Assembly (NCBI GenBank): GCA_002150815.3
Contig: NDFF03000007.1
Coordinates: 248,001-312,000 of the forward strand
Length of the DNA stretch: 64,000 bases
Direction of reading: 5' to 3'
From: Grammothele lineata
Taxonomy: Eukaryota; Basidiomycota; Agaricomycetes; Polyporales; Polyporaceae
Shown here in pieces: positions 12,901 through 22,013 of the stretch. The notes under the pieces were generated by a model. It saw only the letters and a list, made by a program, of their open reading frames with translations. It had not been told where the DNA came from and did not search any database. Every line of letters begins with the position of its first letter. Positions within the stretch are counted from its first letter, which is position 1. The position numbers and the translations under genes are program-made.

Positions 12901-15051
12901 AACGATATCTGGTCTAATTCTTGAGCATTGTGCATCTAGCCGTTCACAAGCTTCAGAGCATGAGCACGAAGTCTCAGCTAGAAAGCTTTTTCTACGGCTT
13001 GGTAAAGTGATCATAATAATCAGCAATGAGCACCGTCGTTTCTTACTGCCTGATACCTTCTCAACAGTACTCATACGTCCTGGAAGATCCGGTAATTGAT
13101 AGGCCATTCTGGTTTCGTGAGCTCTCCGTAGATGTCCGGGAGCTCTCCGGCAACACTGGGAATTTCTACGCCTACGAAGAAATTCCAGACTCGATTATCT
13201 TGTCACATGCTCCGGACACTGTGGAACAGCCCAAGCCTGAGTTCAGCTCTTTCTTCGTCGATCCTGCTCCTAAGACCACTATCCCCGACACCTCACTCAC
13301 GACCGAGATCGAAATGGAATCTGCGGCATCTAGCTCAAGCAGTCGCACTCCGAGGATACTCCGAGGAGAATGGTGCGGCTTCATCACATACTTTAGTCGA
13401 CCATTAGGCCCTATCCCCGGTCTGGGAAAATTCGTGTTCATGATGAACGAAGACGGCTACACTTTCAACGGCTTCGGTATCGACGAAGACGGCGGCTTTG
13501 TAATTAAGAATGGTTTTCTCCAACACGACGCCATCCGTTTCGAGTGGAGGTACGAAGACGTGGCCTCGGGCGTACAGCCATGGAAGTGGCGCTGTGAAGG
13601 AATGTTCAACTCAGAGGGAGATATTGTCGGACTTTGGGGTCACTGTGACAGGGACTGGAACTCCATCTTGCCTCTCAGCTCCCCCGAGCTCGTGGAAGAG
13701 TTGTCGAAGTAAGTCATCTTGACTGGTTCACACGCCACACAGTTGTTCTATCGTGAATCTACTGCTCCTAGTAGACTCTGACCTCACTCTCTTGTGGCTC
13801 GCAGGGGACGCGGCTGTTGGGGAGGTACCGAATCCACTAAAGTCCTGGCCGTGGAGGTAATTGAGGCGCTGGGACGCTGGTTCGGTACATTTACTCTCAA
13901 ACGAGGGGTCGTCAATCTTTTCCTCAACTCGGTCTACATCTCTCACCCTTCACGAGCTCGCAGAAACTGGGACATTGCCCTCAACGCGCTTCCAACAGAG
14001 CTCAGGAGCCGACTTGAAGGACGTTTGCCACGCCATTCCGCCATGCACAAAAGACGTCTCCTGCGCGAGAGATATATGGAGCTGCTGAATATCGAGCGAA
14101 CTGTTGGCCTCTCCACGGTAGAACGCGAAGAATGGGCGCAGCTGGTGCGAAGTATACACCCTGTTGATCTTTACCTTTGGGGCAGCATCTCTCGCTTCCG
14201 CCGTTCACGCACTACATGGATGACACAGTATCAGGAGCAGCGAGATATCGTTCATTTGTAAGTGTATTAACTATTAATATGCGGGATATACTCAACGAGC
14301 GTGCTCAGTGGATATCATTGTGACGGCTGCGGCGCATCGCCTATCCGTCCTACTCGCTTCGTATGCATGGGATGCTCGGAGAAAGAAGTCAAGAACACCG
14401 TAGATCTATGTTACACTTGTTTCTCCACAGGCCGGTCCCTCGACCACCGAAGCGGGGCGACGAAGCATTTCCAAGATCACAATGTTTTGCAGTTCCGCTC
14501 CGTACGGTTTCGAATGACTCTCCACTCCAAGTTTGCGACTGCAACCCGGTACCTACCTGTGGCAGAGCTGATGCGAATCAACGAGGGGATTCGATGCACC
14601 GCGTGCCGAACCTCGATCGTTTTCCGCCCGTACTGGTACTGTATTGATTGCACAGGTCAGTCTGTCGTGAGCAGGCCTTTGGTGCGGTCGGAAGACAGAC
14701 TCACGAACGCATTGGACAGACTACCACGTTTTCGTCTGCTGGAAGTGTAACTCAGATGTCGAGAATGAGAAACCGTGGTTGTACCAGAGCAAGACGAACC
14801 CCGACTTCAACCGGGTCCATGATTGGTCACACACTCTAGTCTCCATCCCCATCGAACTCCCCAAGTCAGGGAACGTGGAACTAAGCGCTGAAGAGCGGCT
14901 AGCGGCACTCACTACAAAGTTAGAGGAGCAGTGCGCGGAGATAAGGGAGTTGCGAGGAACGGTGACGGAGTTGAAGACTATGCTGAAGGAGCTCACAACC
15001 AAGGACGGGGATGACGAGAATAGCGCGAACTTGCTGGGCGACGTTGAATGA
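9990..15051 (+). CDS. Large EF-hand / ZZ-type zinc-finger protein of unknown function
   Basis: One long multi-exon gene, assembled from consecutive open segments on the plus strand. It starts MEASRSRPDPTPVLP. A helical N-terminal part follows (IKLAVDSCKAVLKLEQ, RDNEDRVITLHLAMCDMMQT, SIKERLEERMDAVVATI), then another helical segment at 11,080-11,640. An EF-hand-like loop lies near 12,058-12,130 (MEAIDDDFSSFVTVSEMNTF). A further helical region follows (12,430-13,000). A likely beta-rich domain starts RILRGEWCGFITYF and ends VGLWGHCDRDW (13,340-13,690). A ZZ-like zinc finger follows (YHCDGCGASPIRPTRFVCMG, DLCYTCF) with a second Cys-rich unit (CTACRTS, YWYCIDC). It closes with a coiled coil before GDVE. 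Basidiomycetes have a family with this order of domains, but no function is known to me. The stretch at 12,210-12,330 could not be bridged cleanly in frame, so a lesion or unusual splice is possible. A terminal-inverted-repeat element interrupts the first exon/intron. Confidence 0.7.
10091..10298. mobile_element. Short terminal-inverted-repeat (MITE-like) element
   Basis: Left end CAGCAATAAATT (10,091-10,102) is repeated inverted at the right end (10,287-10,298). Imperfect inverted homology extends further inward: GGCCTTTGCC on the left against GCCTTAGTTTACC-type sequence on the right, then TTAATGTATCTTAAG against TTAAGATGTTAAG-type sequence. The 208 bp interior has no coding capacity. No clear target-site duplication is visible. 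Its composition (AT-rich) differs from the surrounding exons. It lies directly after the codons for ALETIIS in the first exon of the EF-hand/ZZ gene. The next coding segment (HEVSKGEKIWNKA) resumes 14 bp past its right end. Confidence 0.6.
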
Positions 15052-15829
15052 CGGCGTAGAACGAGAAAGGGGTCAGACTGTCGGGGAAATAAGAGGGATA
15101 CTAGGACGTCACGTTTAAGCAGCTAGATGTATGACTTGGAAAAACAGGCACTTTACGGAGAGCACTACCACAACCCGTCAACATTCTAATCGACGCAACG
15201 AGGTACGTGACATAGAAGACCCTCACAGCTTGAAACGGATGTCAAAGATCGTGCGTTGATTTCGTCCTGGATAGTGCTGGTTCTCAAAAAGGGTGCTCCG
15301 ACGGGGGCAAGGAAGCCGACAGGGCTTCGGTGGAGTACTACGTCGAAAGGTTGACGTGCGCGCCGGACGCCGAGGTCGGCATCCACCTCACTACGCATAT
15401 ACTTGAGCAGTAGCGCATACCGCGAAGAGCGTAAATGCCCTGAATACGTCTCTAAACGTACGAGCGGCGAAGAGCTGTGGCAATCGAGTCAGCCTTCCAA
15501 TATAATCGGACGAGGCTGCACCACGCCACGCGCTATACGCGTGCATCAGGCCGTCTGTCCCCTTCAGTCAATAGTTCAGATATGTCGAAACCGCTCAAAA
15601 ACCCGGGGTGCGCCCTCTTTGTGCTAGCCTGCACCAGCGTCGTGCACACAAGCTCCTCCGATGCTCCTCGAAATCCAGTTTCGTTAGGGGTTTCGATCTC
15701 GGGTACAACGAGCGCATCGCGCTTCGATAGCATTCCTACAAAATAACATGATATTGACAAAGATTGGGAACCTGGACACGTACTGCACGACACGCGCGCG
15801 AAACCTGTCTCGCGGGGAATCCGCATCCA
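15052..15829. other. 3' flank of the EF-hand/ZZ gene (left duplicate)
   Basis: No intact gene. The first 100 bp resemble the sequence after the broken ZZ copy at 18,386-18,470 (shared GAGAAAGGGGTCAGA-like and GGGATACTAGG-like blocks). The stretch 15,540-15,829 resembles 19,050-19,323, so the duplicated unit includes this intergenic DNA. Several short frames on both strands are not supported. Confidence 0.45.
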
Positions 15830-17017
15830 TCAAACGTCGAACGCAGAAGTCATCCTTGAGGCTATCCTCCACCGACTGGACGTTCTGAGCCGTACCCTCT
15901 CGTCTTGCCAACAGGGGTCGCCGCCTCGGTGCCGGCTAGACGGACGTAGACGCAAGAGCGGTGAAGAGTATGGGGATTGGACGAGCGACATTTGCGTGGA
16001 GCGTCGTTGGTCGAAATGGTGTTCTCCCACAGGAGAGGCAGTGCCCGAGTTGGCAGCCTTCGCTGCTCGAAGAGCTGATGATCATGCCCGTGCCCGAGAA
16101 AGAGCAGGGGATCGTAAGGTCGTAAGGTCGCAAGGGTAGGACGTAAAGAAGTCGAAATTGCGAGACTAGAGGGAAGCGGGGTTCGGGGAAACTGACAGGT
16201 GCGACGCGAGTAACGAAGGCAGCGAACCCCATTGACGCTGCTGGGCACGTTTCGAGGGTTTCTGCGTGAAGGGGTCACCGTCCTCTGTAATCAGAGCATC
16301 AGCTACTGTTCATGGAGTTGGCACCCGACTGTTACGTACCTATTTCCGGATATTGAAGGCGTAAGGAGGGGTCTTGGCGAAGCCACACTATACGAGAAGC
16401 TCGTTCACGCCGAGTTGTCGGTGGATGTCGAGCTCGTAGAATCGTGTAGTTGCTTCGCGCTTGATATTACCATGCCCGAGAGTGATTACAGCACGACCCA
16501 GAACGGCATTTTGAAGGGAAGATCACACGGGCAGTCTTGACGCCAGGTATGAGAACGAGTAAAAATCGCATAGAAAGTCGACGTACCTCAGCACTTGAAG
16601 GCACACATCCAAGCTCGTCACCCTCCTCGCTCTCCATCTGTTCAGCCTCTGCTCCAAGACGCCGAATTCGATCTCCCCCCGTGTCTCCCAGACTAACATC
16701 TCGCTTGCGAGACGTGTCTTGAACGTGGCGCTGAGTCTGCCATCAAGACTCTTCAGAGTGCTGGACGGGCGGAGAAGTCGAGTGGCGCCCAAAACGACTT
16801 CTGCGAAGCTAGCGCAATCAGAGCACGTTTGGAAAGTCTGAGTCCCTGCGGCCCCGAAGTCATGCCCTCAATTGAACGCGGTTGGGGAACGGGGGCTTGT
16901 GGATGAGAGGATACGCCGCCTTTGAGGGCTTTTACATCCCAAAGAGTTGGTCTCCAGAGCAGCATATGATGGCGATCCTGTGTCGTAGCTGAGTGAGACA
17001 GGGCGAGCACTGAGCAT
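15830..17017 (-). pseudogene. Decayed left copy of the small disordered gene at 19.3-20.9 kb
   Basis: Minus-strand sequence parallel to the gene at 20,858-19,324. It keeps the start (MLSARPVSLSYD), the block LLRPSSTLKSLDGRLSATFK, and the end (FDV followed by a stop at 15,830). Compared with the right copy it has lost the frame soon after the start, so NTKTPGRKALKG is not read. It lacks roughly 130 bp including the first intron and its flanks, shifts frame again after the FKT block, and is missing most of the Ala/Ser/Thr-rich tail. Several independent lesions make a functional protein unlikely. Confidence 0.75.
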
Positions 17018-17374
17018 GGCGAGGACGAAGTTGTGTGCGGAGTCCAGACGCACGAAGGGACCGCACACGTGAACGTGACAAGGCACGAGATGTCGTGACA
17101 GTGTCACGCCTAATTCTCCCACTGGCACCTGTAGCGCATCCGAGTCCGAACCTGTCAGCGGCTCACTGCTCAGGGCGTTTGGCACCTGAAGCATCGCTGC
17201 ATATCTCATTGGTACAGCGGTACTAGGTCCTCAACACATAGCTCGAATTACCCCAGCCTTCTTTGGTGGTAAGAGTTTTTTTGGTTCACGGCGCTGACTC
17301 CCCTCAAAATCAGCTGTGACTCGGACTACGTTAACGTCTTTACCTGTGTCGTTCTCGCGTTGCCTGATCTGCAT
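17018..17374. other. Duplicated 5' flank of the decayed gene
   Basis: This stretch matches 20,859-21,230: GACAAGGCACGAGA and GTGACAGTGTCACGCC correspond to CACAAAGCACGAGA and GTGACAATGTCACACT on the right. A further match is TGTGACTC followed by ACGTCTTT. It is the upstream region of the left gene copy. The palindrome-like GTGACAnTGTCAC is conserved in both copies and could be part of the promoter. Similarity stops near 17,374, where ABC-transporter-derived sequence begins. Confidence 0.5.
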
Positions 17375-17940
17375 ATTAACCCATCACCTTACGTTCGACG
17401 CCGTATGAACGTTCTCGACCTGCTCTCGCATAATATCAGCAAGCATCCAAGATCAAATGCGCCGCACTCTAACTCACGCAGCGCGAGCCGGTGCATCTGT
17501 CCCCCGCCTGAGCCGCTGGTCGGGCCTGAGCTTCATACCTGCCGCCCCGCGCACATTCACCGAGTCAAACACATGCTCATATTGGTTCCGCGAGCCCTTG
17601 CACAAGCCTGCGAACCGTTCCGAGTGCCGCTACGTCAGGAATGTATCGTACCCGTCCTCGAGCTTTTCGACGAAACTGTGAGCGCTGCCGAGCCGTGCTG
17701 CCTCACGAACTTGATCGAGTGAGGCGTGCCCCCGAGGACTCTCCAAGGGCAATGTCGCTGCAGATCTAGAGAGGGTTCCGAGGGGCGTTCTTTCAGTACG
17801 TTGCCTCGGCGCATCAGTAAGGGCGGTCTACATACAGAAGGAGGGAAGTGAATATAATCCTGGAAGATGACGGAGATGGCCGAGCGGAGATCGTACAGCT
17901 TGAGAGTACGAATATCGTGTCCGCAGACGAAGATTTCACC
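17375..17940 (-). pseudogene. Inverted fragment of an ABC transporter nucleotide-binding domain
   Basis: Read on the minus strand it parallels the intact ABC gene from about 42,985 to 43,520: GEIFVCGHDIRTLKLYDLR and SAISVIFQDY, then segments matching the region up to the ABC signature, and on through the following intron to a GTCGAGAACGTTCAT block. It begins just after the place of the Walker A motif, which is absent. At the signature motif one extra base (CTCAGGCGGGGG against CTCAGTGGGGG in the intact gene) shifts the frame, so the fragment is broken as well as truncated. The right boundary, at 17,940, joins directly to a broken ZZ-gene fragment. Confidence 0.8.
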
Positions 17941-18385
17941 TGTACGACGTGCCGTTCCACCATCACCTCAGGTCGTATTGGTACTGCGTCGACTGCACGC
18001 GTAAGTCTTGGAAACCAGACACGCGCGTCGCCACTGATGCAGTCAACAAACTATCACGTTTTCGTCTGCTGGGAGTACAACGCCCGCGTCGAGGAAGAGA
18101 AACCGCGGTTATACCAGAGCGAGAAGAATCCCGACTTTAACAGAGTCCACGATTGGTCGCATACGCTCGTCTCCGTCACGCCCCGAAGAGCTTCCGAAAT
18201 TGACCGAACCGACACCGGGCGTGGAGGAGCAGCTGGCGTTGCTCACCACAAATTTTGAGTAACGATGCGCGCAGATCAGAGTTGCGGAGGACGGCAGCGA
18301 AGCTGGAGACCGTGTTGAAGAAGTGCACGGCGAAGGACGGCGACGAGGGTGGTAGCGCGACCTCTCTTGACCGCGTCGAGTGACG
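17941..18385 (+). pseudogene. Broken 3' fragment of the EF-hand/ZZ gene
   Basis: Parallels 14,590-15,051 of the intact gene: a Cys-rich piece (CTTCRST), then NYHVFVCWEYNARVEEEKP and RVHDWSHTLVSV, close to YHVFVCWKCNSDVENEKP and RVHDWSHTLVSI in the intact copy. The frame shifts just after HTLVSV. In the corrected frame an in-frame stop (at about 18,256) replaces a Glu codon inside the coiled coil. The distal end, including the original stop region and some 3' flank, is still recognisable. Nothing 5' of the second zinc unit is present; that side is replaced by the ABC fragment. Confidence 0.8.
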
Positions 18386-19323
18386 AGATGGGACTAGCAA
18401 AGGGTCAGAAACTATTCAGGAGAGAGAAGGGAGATCGTAACGTTACGCGTAGCTGAAATGAATAGGTTGGTGCTTACGATACAGAACGCGCCGTGAGCTG
18501 TTCGCGCGGAGAAACAGGGCGGCTGCGCACCCGGCAGATCCTGCTGCATGCCGGCAAGCGCTGCTGCCACGGTTCGCCAATGTGCTCAGCAGAGTGAGAT
18601 CTCTCACAGTTTGACAGAGGCGTCGAGCACCGCGGGACGTCTTCGTACCGGTTAGTAGTGATCTTCGAAGAGGGTGCCCTGGTGCGTGCGAAGCCGTCAA
18701 TAGCGCCCGACGCGACGATCCCGAATTCGATGCGTCGCGCACTTCGTGTTACAGTCGCTGACGAGTTGCCCATCTACTCGCACCTAGTATCTGAACGCCG
18801 CGGTTTAGCTGGGGCAGTCGGACGAGCGAAATCTGGGTGAGCGTAGCGGTAAGAGTCCCTCTAAGGCACTCTGAATGTTATTCGACGTACAGAGTGGGCG
18901 AGCGACTATGGCGATCAAAACGCAGTTAGTCTTCTGATACGATTGGCCGGATGGACGCCGGGAGCGCACTGCGCACCGTACCATGCGCTCTATGCGAGTC
19001 AGGGTCGAGTCAGTTCGCCGTCCAGATCTCGGGACACGCATCCTGTGCGTTGTGGTTGACAGTTCAGACGTGTCGAGGCCGCTCAAAAGTCCCGAGGGCG
19101 AACCCTCTTCGCGATAGCCCTGATCTGGCGCTGCGCACACGCTCCCCCGGTGCCCCTCGAAGTCCAGATTCGGGCGAGTCTGGGTGGAGTCTAGAGTACA
19201 ACGAGCGCGTCGTGCTTCGGTAGCATTCCTACAAAACAACGTGATATTGACAAAGATCGAGAACCCAGACACGTACTGCACGACACGCGCGCGAATCCCC
19301 GCCCCGCGGGAAATCCATATCCA
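18386..19323. other. Spacer between the broken ZZ copy and the small disordered gene
   Basis: No gene supported. The right part (19,050-19,323) is the duplicate of 15,540-15,829, which explains similar minus-strand frames in both places (shared ARVSCSTC.GS.SLSIS). The middle part (18,440-18,950) has no partner I can see in the left copy. Short frames here are not supported. Confidence 0.4.
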
Positions 19324-20858
19324 TCACACGTCGAACGCGAAGTCGTCCACGCTCCCAGCGGCGAAGTCCTTCTCGAAGGCGGCCACGAGGCTATCCTCCG
19401 CCGACTTGACGTTCTGAGCCCGGGCCTTCGGCGCACCGGCTCCGCTAGGCGCCCTCGTCTTACCAGTAAGGGTCGCTGATCGGGAACGAGACGTCGCAGC
19501 CGCCCCGGCGCTGGCTGGGCGTGCCCGCGCGGTAGACGTAAGTGAAGGCGCAACCGAGGGTTTGGAGGTGGATGAGCTCGAGGCGACGCGGACGCCAGCG
19601 CTGGTCGCGGGACGAGATGACGCCGTCCCCGGAGCGGCGGCGGAGCCGGAAGCGGCAGCTTTCGCAGCTCGAAGTGCTGATGTCCGCGTTTGCGTAGGAG
19701 CAGGGGCTGGAATTCTTGAGGTGGTAGGGGTAGGGCGTGAAGAGGCGGTAGTTGTGGGGCGTACGATAGGCTGGGTTCTCGTAGAAACGGTGCGAGGTAC
19801 TGCGCGAGTAGACGCAGCGCGAACGACGGGGGCAGAGGGCCTCATCGAGGTTGGAACTGGGGCAGGTATTGGGGGTTTCTTCGTGAAGGGGTCATCGTCC
19901 TCTACGTTTCAGAGCATCAGTCACCGTTGATAAAACTAGTTCCGTCCGTAATGTACCTAATTTCGGCAGATCGAGAGTGCGAGGAGGGGACTCTGCAAAG
20001 CCACCTTGCACGAGAAGCTCGTTCACATCAAGTTGTTGATGAATATCTAGTTCATAGAATCGAGCGGCAGTGTCGTCCCTAATATCACCATGTCCGAGGT
20101 TGAACACAGCGCGCCCCAGAACTGTATAATCCGGCATTCCAAAGGGGGGCTCATACGGGCATTCTTGACGCCGTATATGAGAACGAGTATAAGTCTCTAT
20201 AGGAAGTCGACGTACCCGTAGCACTTGGAGGCATGTACTCGAGCTCGTCATCCTCTTCCATCGTGACCGTTCCCGCCGCCTGTTGCGTCTGTTCTGAGAC
20301 GCCAGACTCGATCCCCTCCACGTCTCCCGGGCTAACATCCCAATAGTTTCCCTTCGTTAGAGGTGTCTTGAACGTGCCGCTGAGCCTGCCTCTGAGACTC
20401 TTGCGAGTGCTGGATGGGCGCAGGAGTGGGGCGACGTCCGGAGACCCCTGTTCCGGAGCCGGCGCAAGCAGAGCGAGTTTGGAGAGTTTGAGACCCTGCG
20501 GTCCCGGAGTTTTCCCGGCGCCGCCCAAATGCGAGGAAGCAACGCGGTTGGGGAAGGGGGTCTTGTCCATGAGCGGACGTGCCGCAGACGCAGAGACTAG
20601 AATCTTCTTGCCGTCTACAACGGATGTAAGTTAAGCCTCCTTTACACGTAATGTTTCCTTACGAGCTGTTCCAGGGCGAAAGGGGGTCTGAAGGGCAGAC
20701 TTCTTGGAGAAGACCGTCTTAGGGCCCGCGGTGTGGACGTTCTCCTGGAGGCCATGCCTGCCTTTGAGGGCCTTGCGCCCCGGCGTTTTGGTGTTCAGAA
20801 CAGCCTGTGATGGCGCATCTACGTCGTAGTTGAGTGAGGCAGGGCGAGCACTGAGCAT
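19324..20858 (-). CDS. Small disordered protein with D-box-like motif (securin-like at best)
   Basis: Intact copy of a duplicated gene. Exons seen: 20,858 to about 20,632 (MLSARPASLNYDVDAPSQ, then NTKTPGRKALKGRHGLQEN and GPKTVFSKKSALQTPF); a central exon (LMDKTPFPNRVASS, LLRPSSTRKSLRGRLSGTFK, GNYWDVSPGDVEG, DELEYMPPSA); one with GMPDYTVLGRAVFNLGHGD; and a tail exon rich in Ala, Ser, Thr and Pro ending FAAGSVDDFAFDV. The protein is predicted to be disordered with Ser/Thr-Pro sites. An RKAL element near the N-terminus is a minimal RxxL destruction box, and another RxxL lies in RKSLRG. This layout (basic N-terminus with D-box, acidic middle) is reminiscent of fungal securins, but I cannot establish homology. 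The gene is probably real because exons are conserved with its decayed duplicate. Confidence 0.6.
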
Positions 20859-22013
20859 GACTAGGACGAAGTACTAGTGGCGCGAACGCTACCACAGACG
20901 ACGAAGGCAGGGAGAACAAGCGACGCGCGCTCCGGCCGCTCAACCGTCCACGCGAACGTCACAAAGCACGAGACCATGTGACAATGTCACACTTGATCCT
21001 TGCATCGTGACCTCGCGTACGGCTCCGCGTGTACTTCTGGAGGCATCCGAATCCTGACGAATCCTGGGACGGTATCTTTTCAGTGCACAGCTCGAGTCAC
21101 TCGCCACTCCTTCTGCACGATTTGGGTCTTCTCTGGAGGCAGGGTTCTCGATTCTCGGCGACTCTCAGGCTGTGACTCCGATGATGCTGACGTCTTTTCC
21201 CGCATCCTTTGCCCGATCTCCAATACAATCCCGCTTCACCGCCCACTTGCTTACGTCCGACATGAATCGACTTTATCTTGCTTCTAGTGTGGCCGCTTAC
21301 TCCTCCTTCTCGCTGACGACCTTTGAGACATCGTCGCGTGGATTCCGTGCCGGCATTTCCCCCTGGCTTCCTCACCCGCGCATCAAATGAGCCTCTTCTT
21401 TCGCACTTAGGGCTTAGTCTCTTTCTAAGGACCGGCATGCTTTATACTACAAATTCATGAATCGTCCCTTCTAGGCTCCTTTATAATACCTTATCTAACT
21501 GAAGATGACGGTGCGTTCTTCCGTTTTTATGAGCCTCACCATTCACAAAGGCCGTCAAGCGGCTCCGTTCAGAAACGCATTTCAAAACTGATCACGTCGG
21601 TGCCGTGCCGATCGTGAGCGACTTTCTATCCCATGAATGACGTTTCTGAGAAGTTGATTCCCCACACTACACTCCTTCCGGCCAATTGTTGCGCCCCAGG
21701 GTCGACATGATCTCTTCTCGACAGCACACCGGGAACACGCCTTTCCCACCACTGGCACATGGCGTCCTACTGGCCGCTCGCTCCCCCGGAAATGAACCAG
21801 CATCAACCCCTTTTTGACTTCTTTTCAACCCGTGCCCCTCTGAGACTGTCGCTGAAGCCCATGCCGGCCTGTGCCGGACCTAGCCGATGACGAGCCTGCG
21901 GGGCCCGGAGAGCGGCGGGGGTACAATGCAAACCGCGTCTACAGCTGTAAATTCCGCCCAGCCCCAAAAACGGTCTAGGAGGGACCGGTGCAACCCTGCA
22001 GCCCGCGCCCTCG
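20859..22013. other. Intergenic stretch 5' of both neighbouring genes
   Basis: About 1.15 kb. The first part (to about 21,230) is the right copy of the duplicated upstream flank described at 17,018-17,374. The rest holds no gene I can support. A plus-strand frame at 21,172-21,390 and minus-strand frames around 21,600-22,200 have no family similarity. The 5' exon(s) of the Zn2Cys6 gene may begin in the last 100 bp. Confidence 0.4.

Noticed and set aside
17848..18258. 136-codon plus-strand frame
   Set aside because: A chimeric frame that crosses the junction of an antisense ABC fragment and a broken ZZ fragment; not a real gene.
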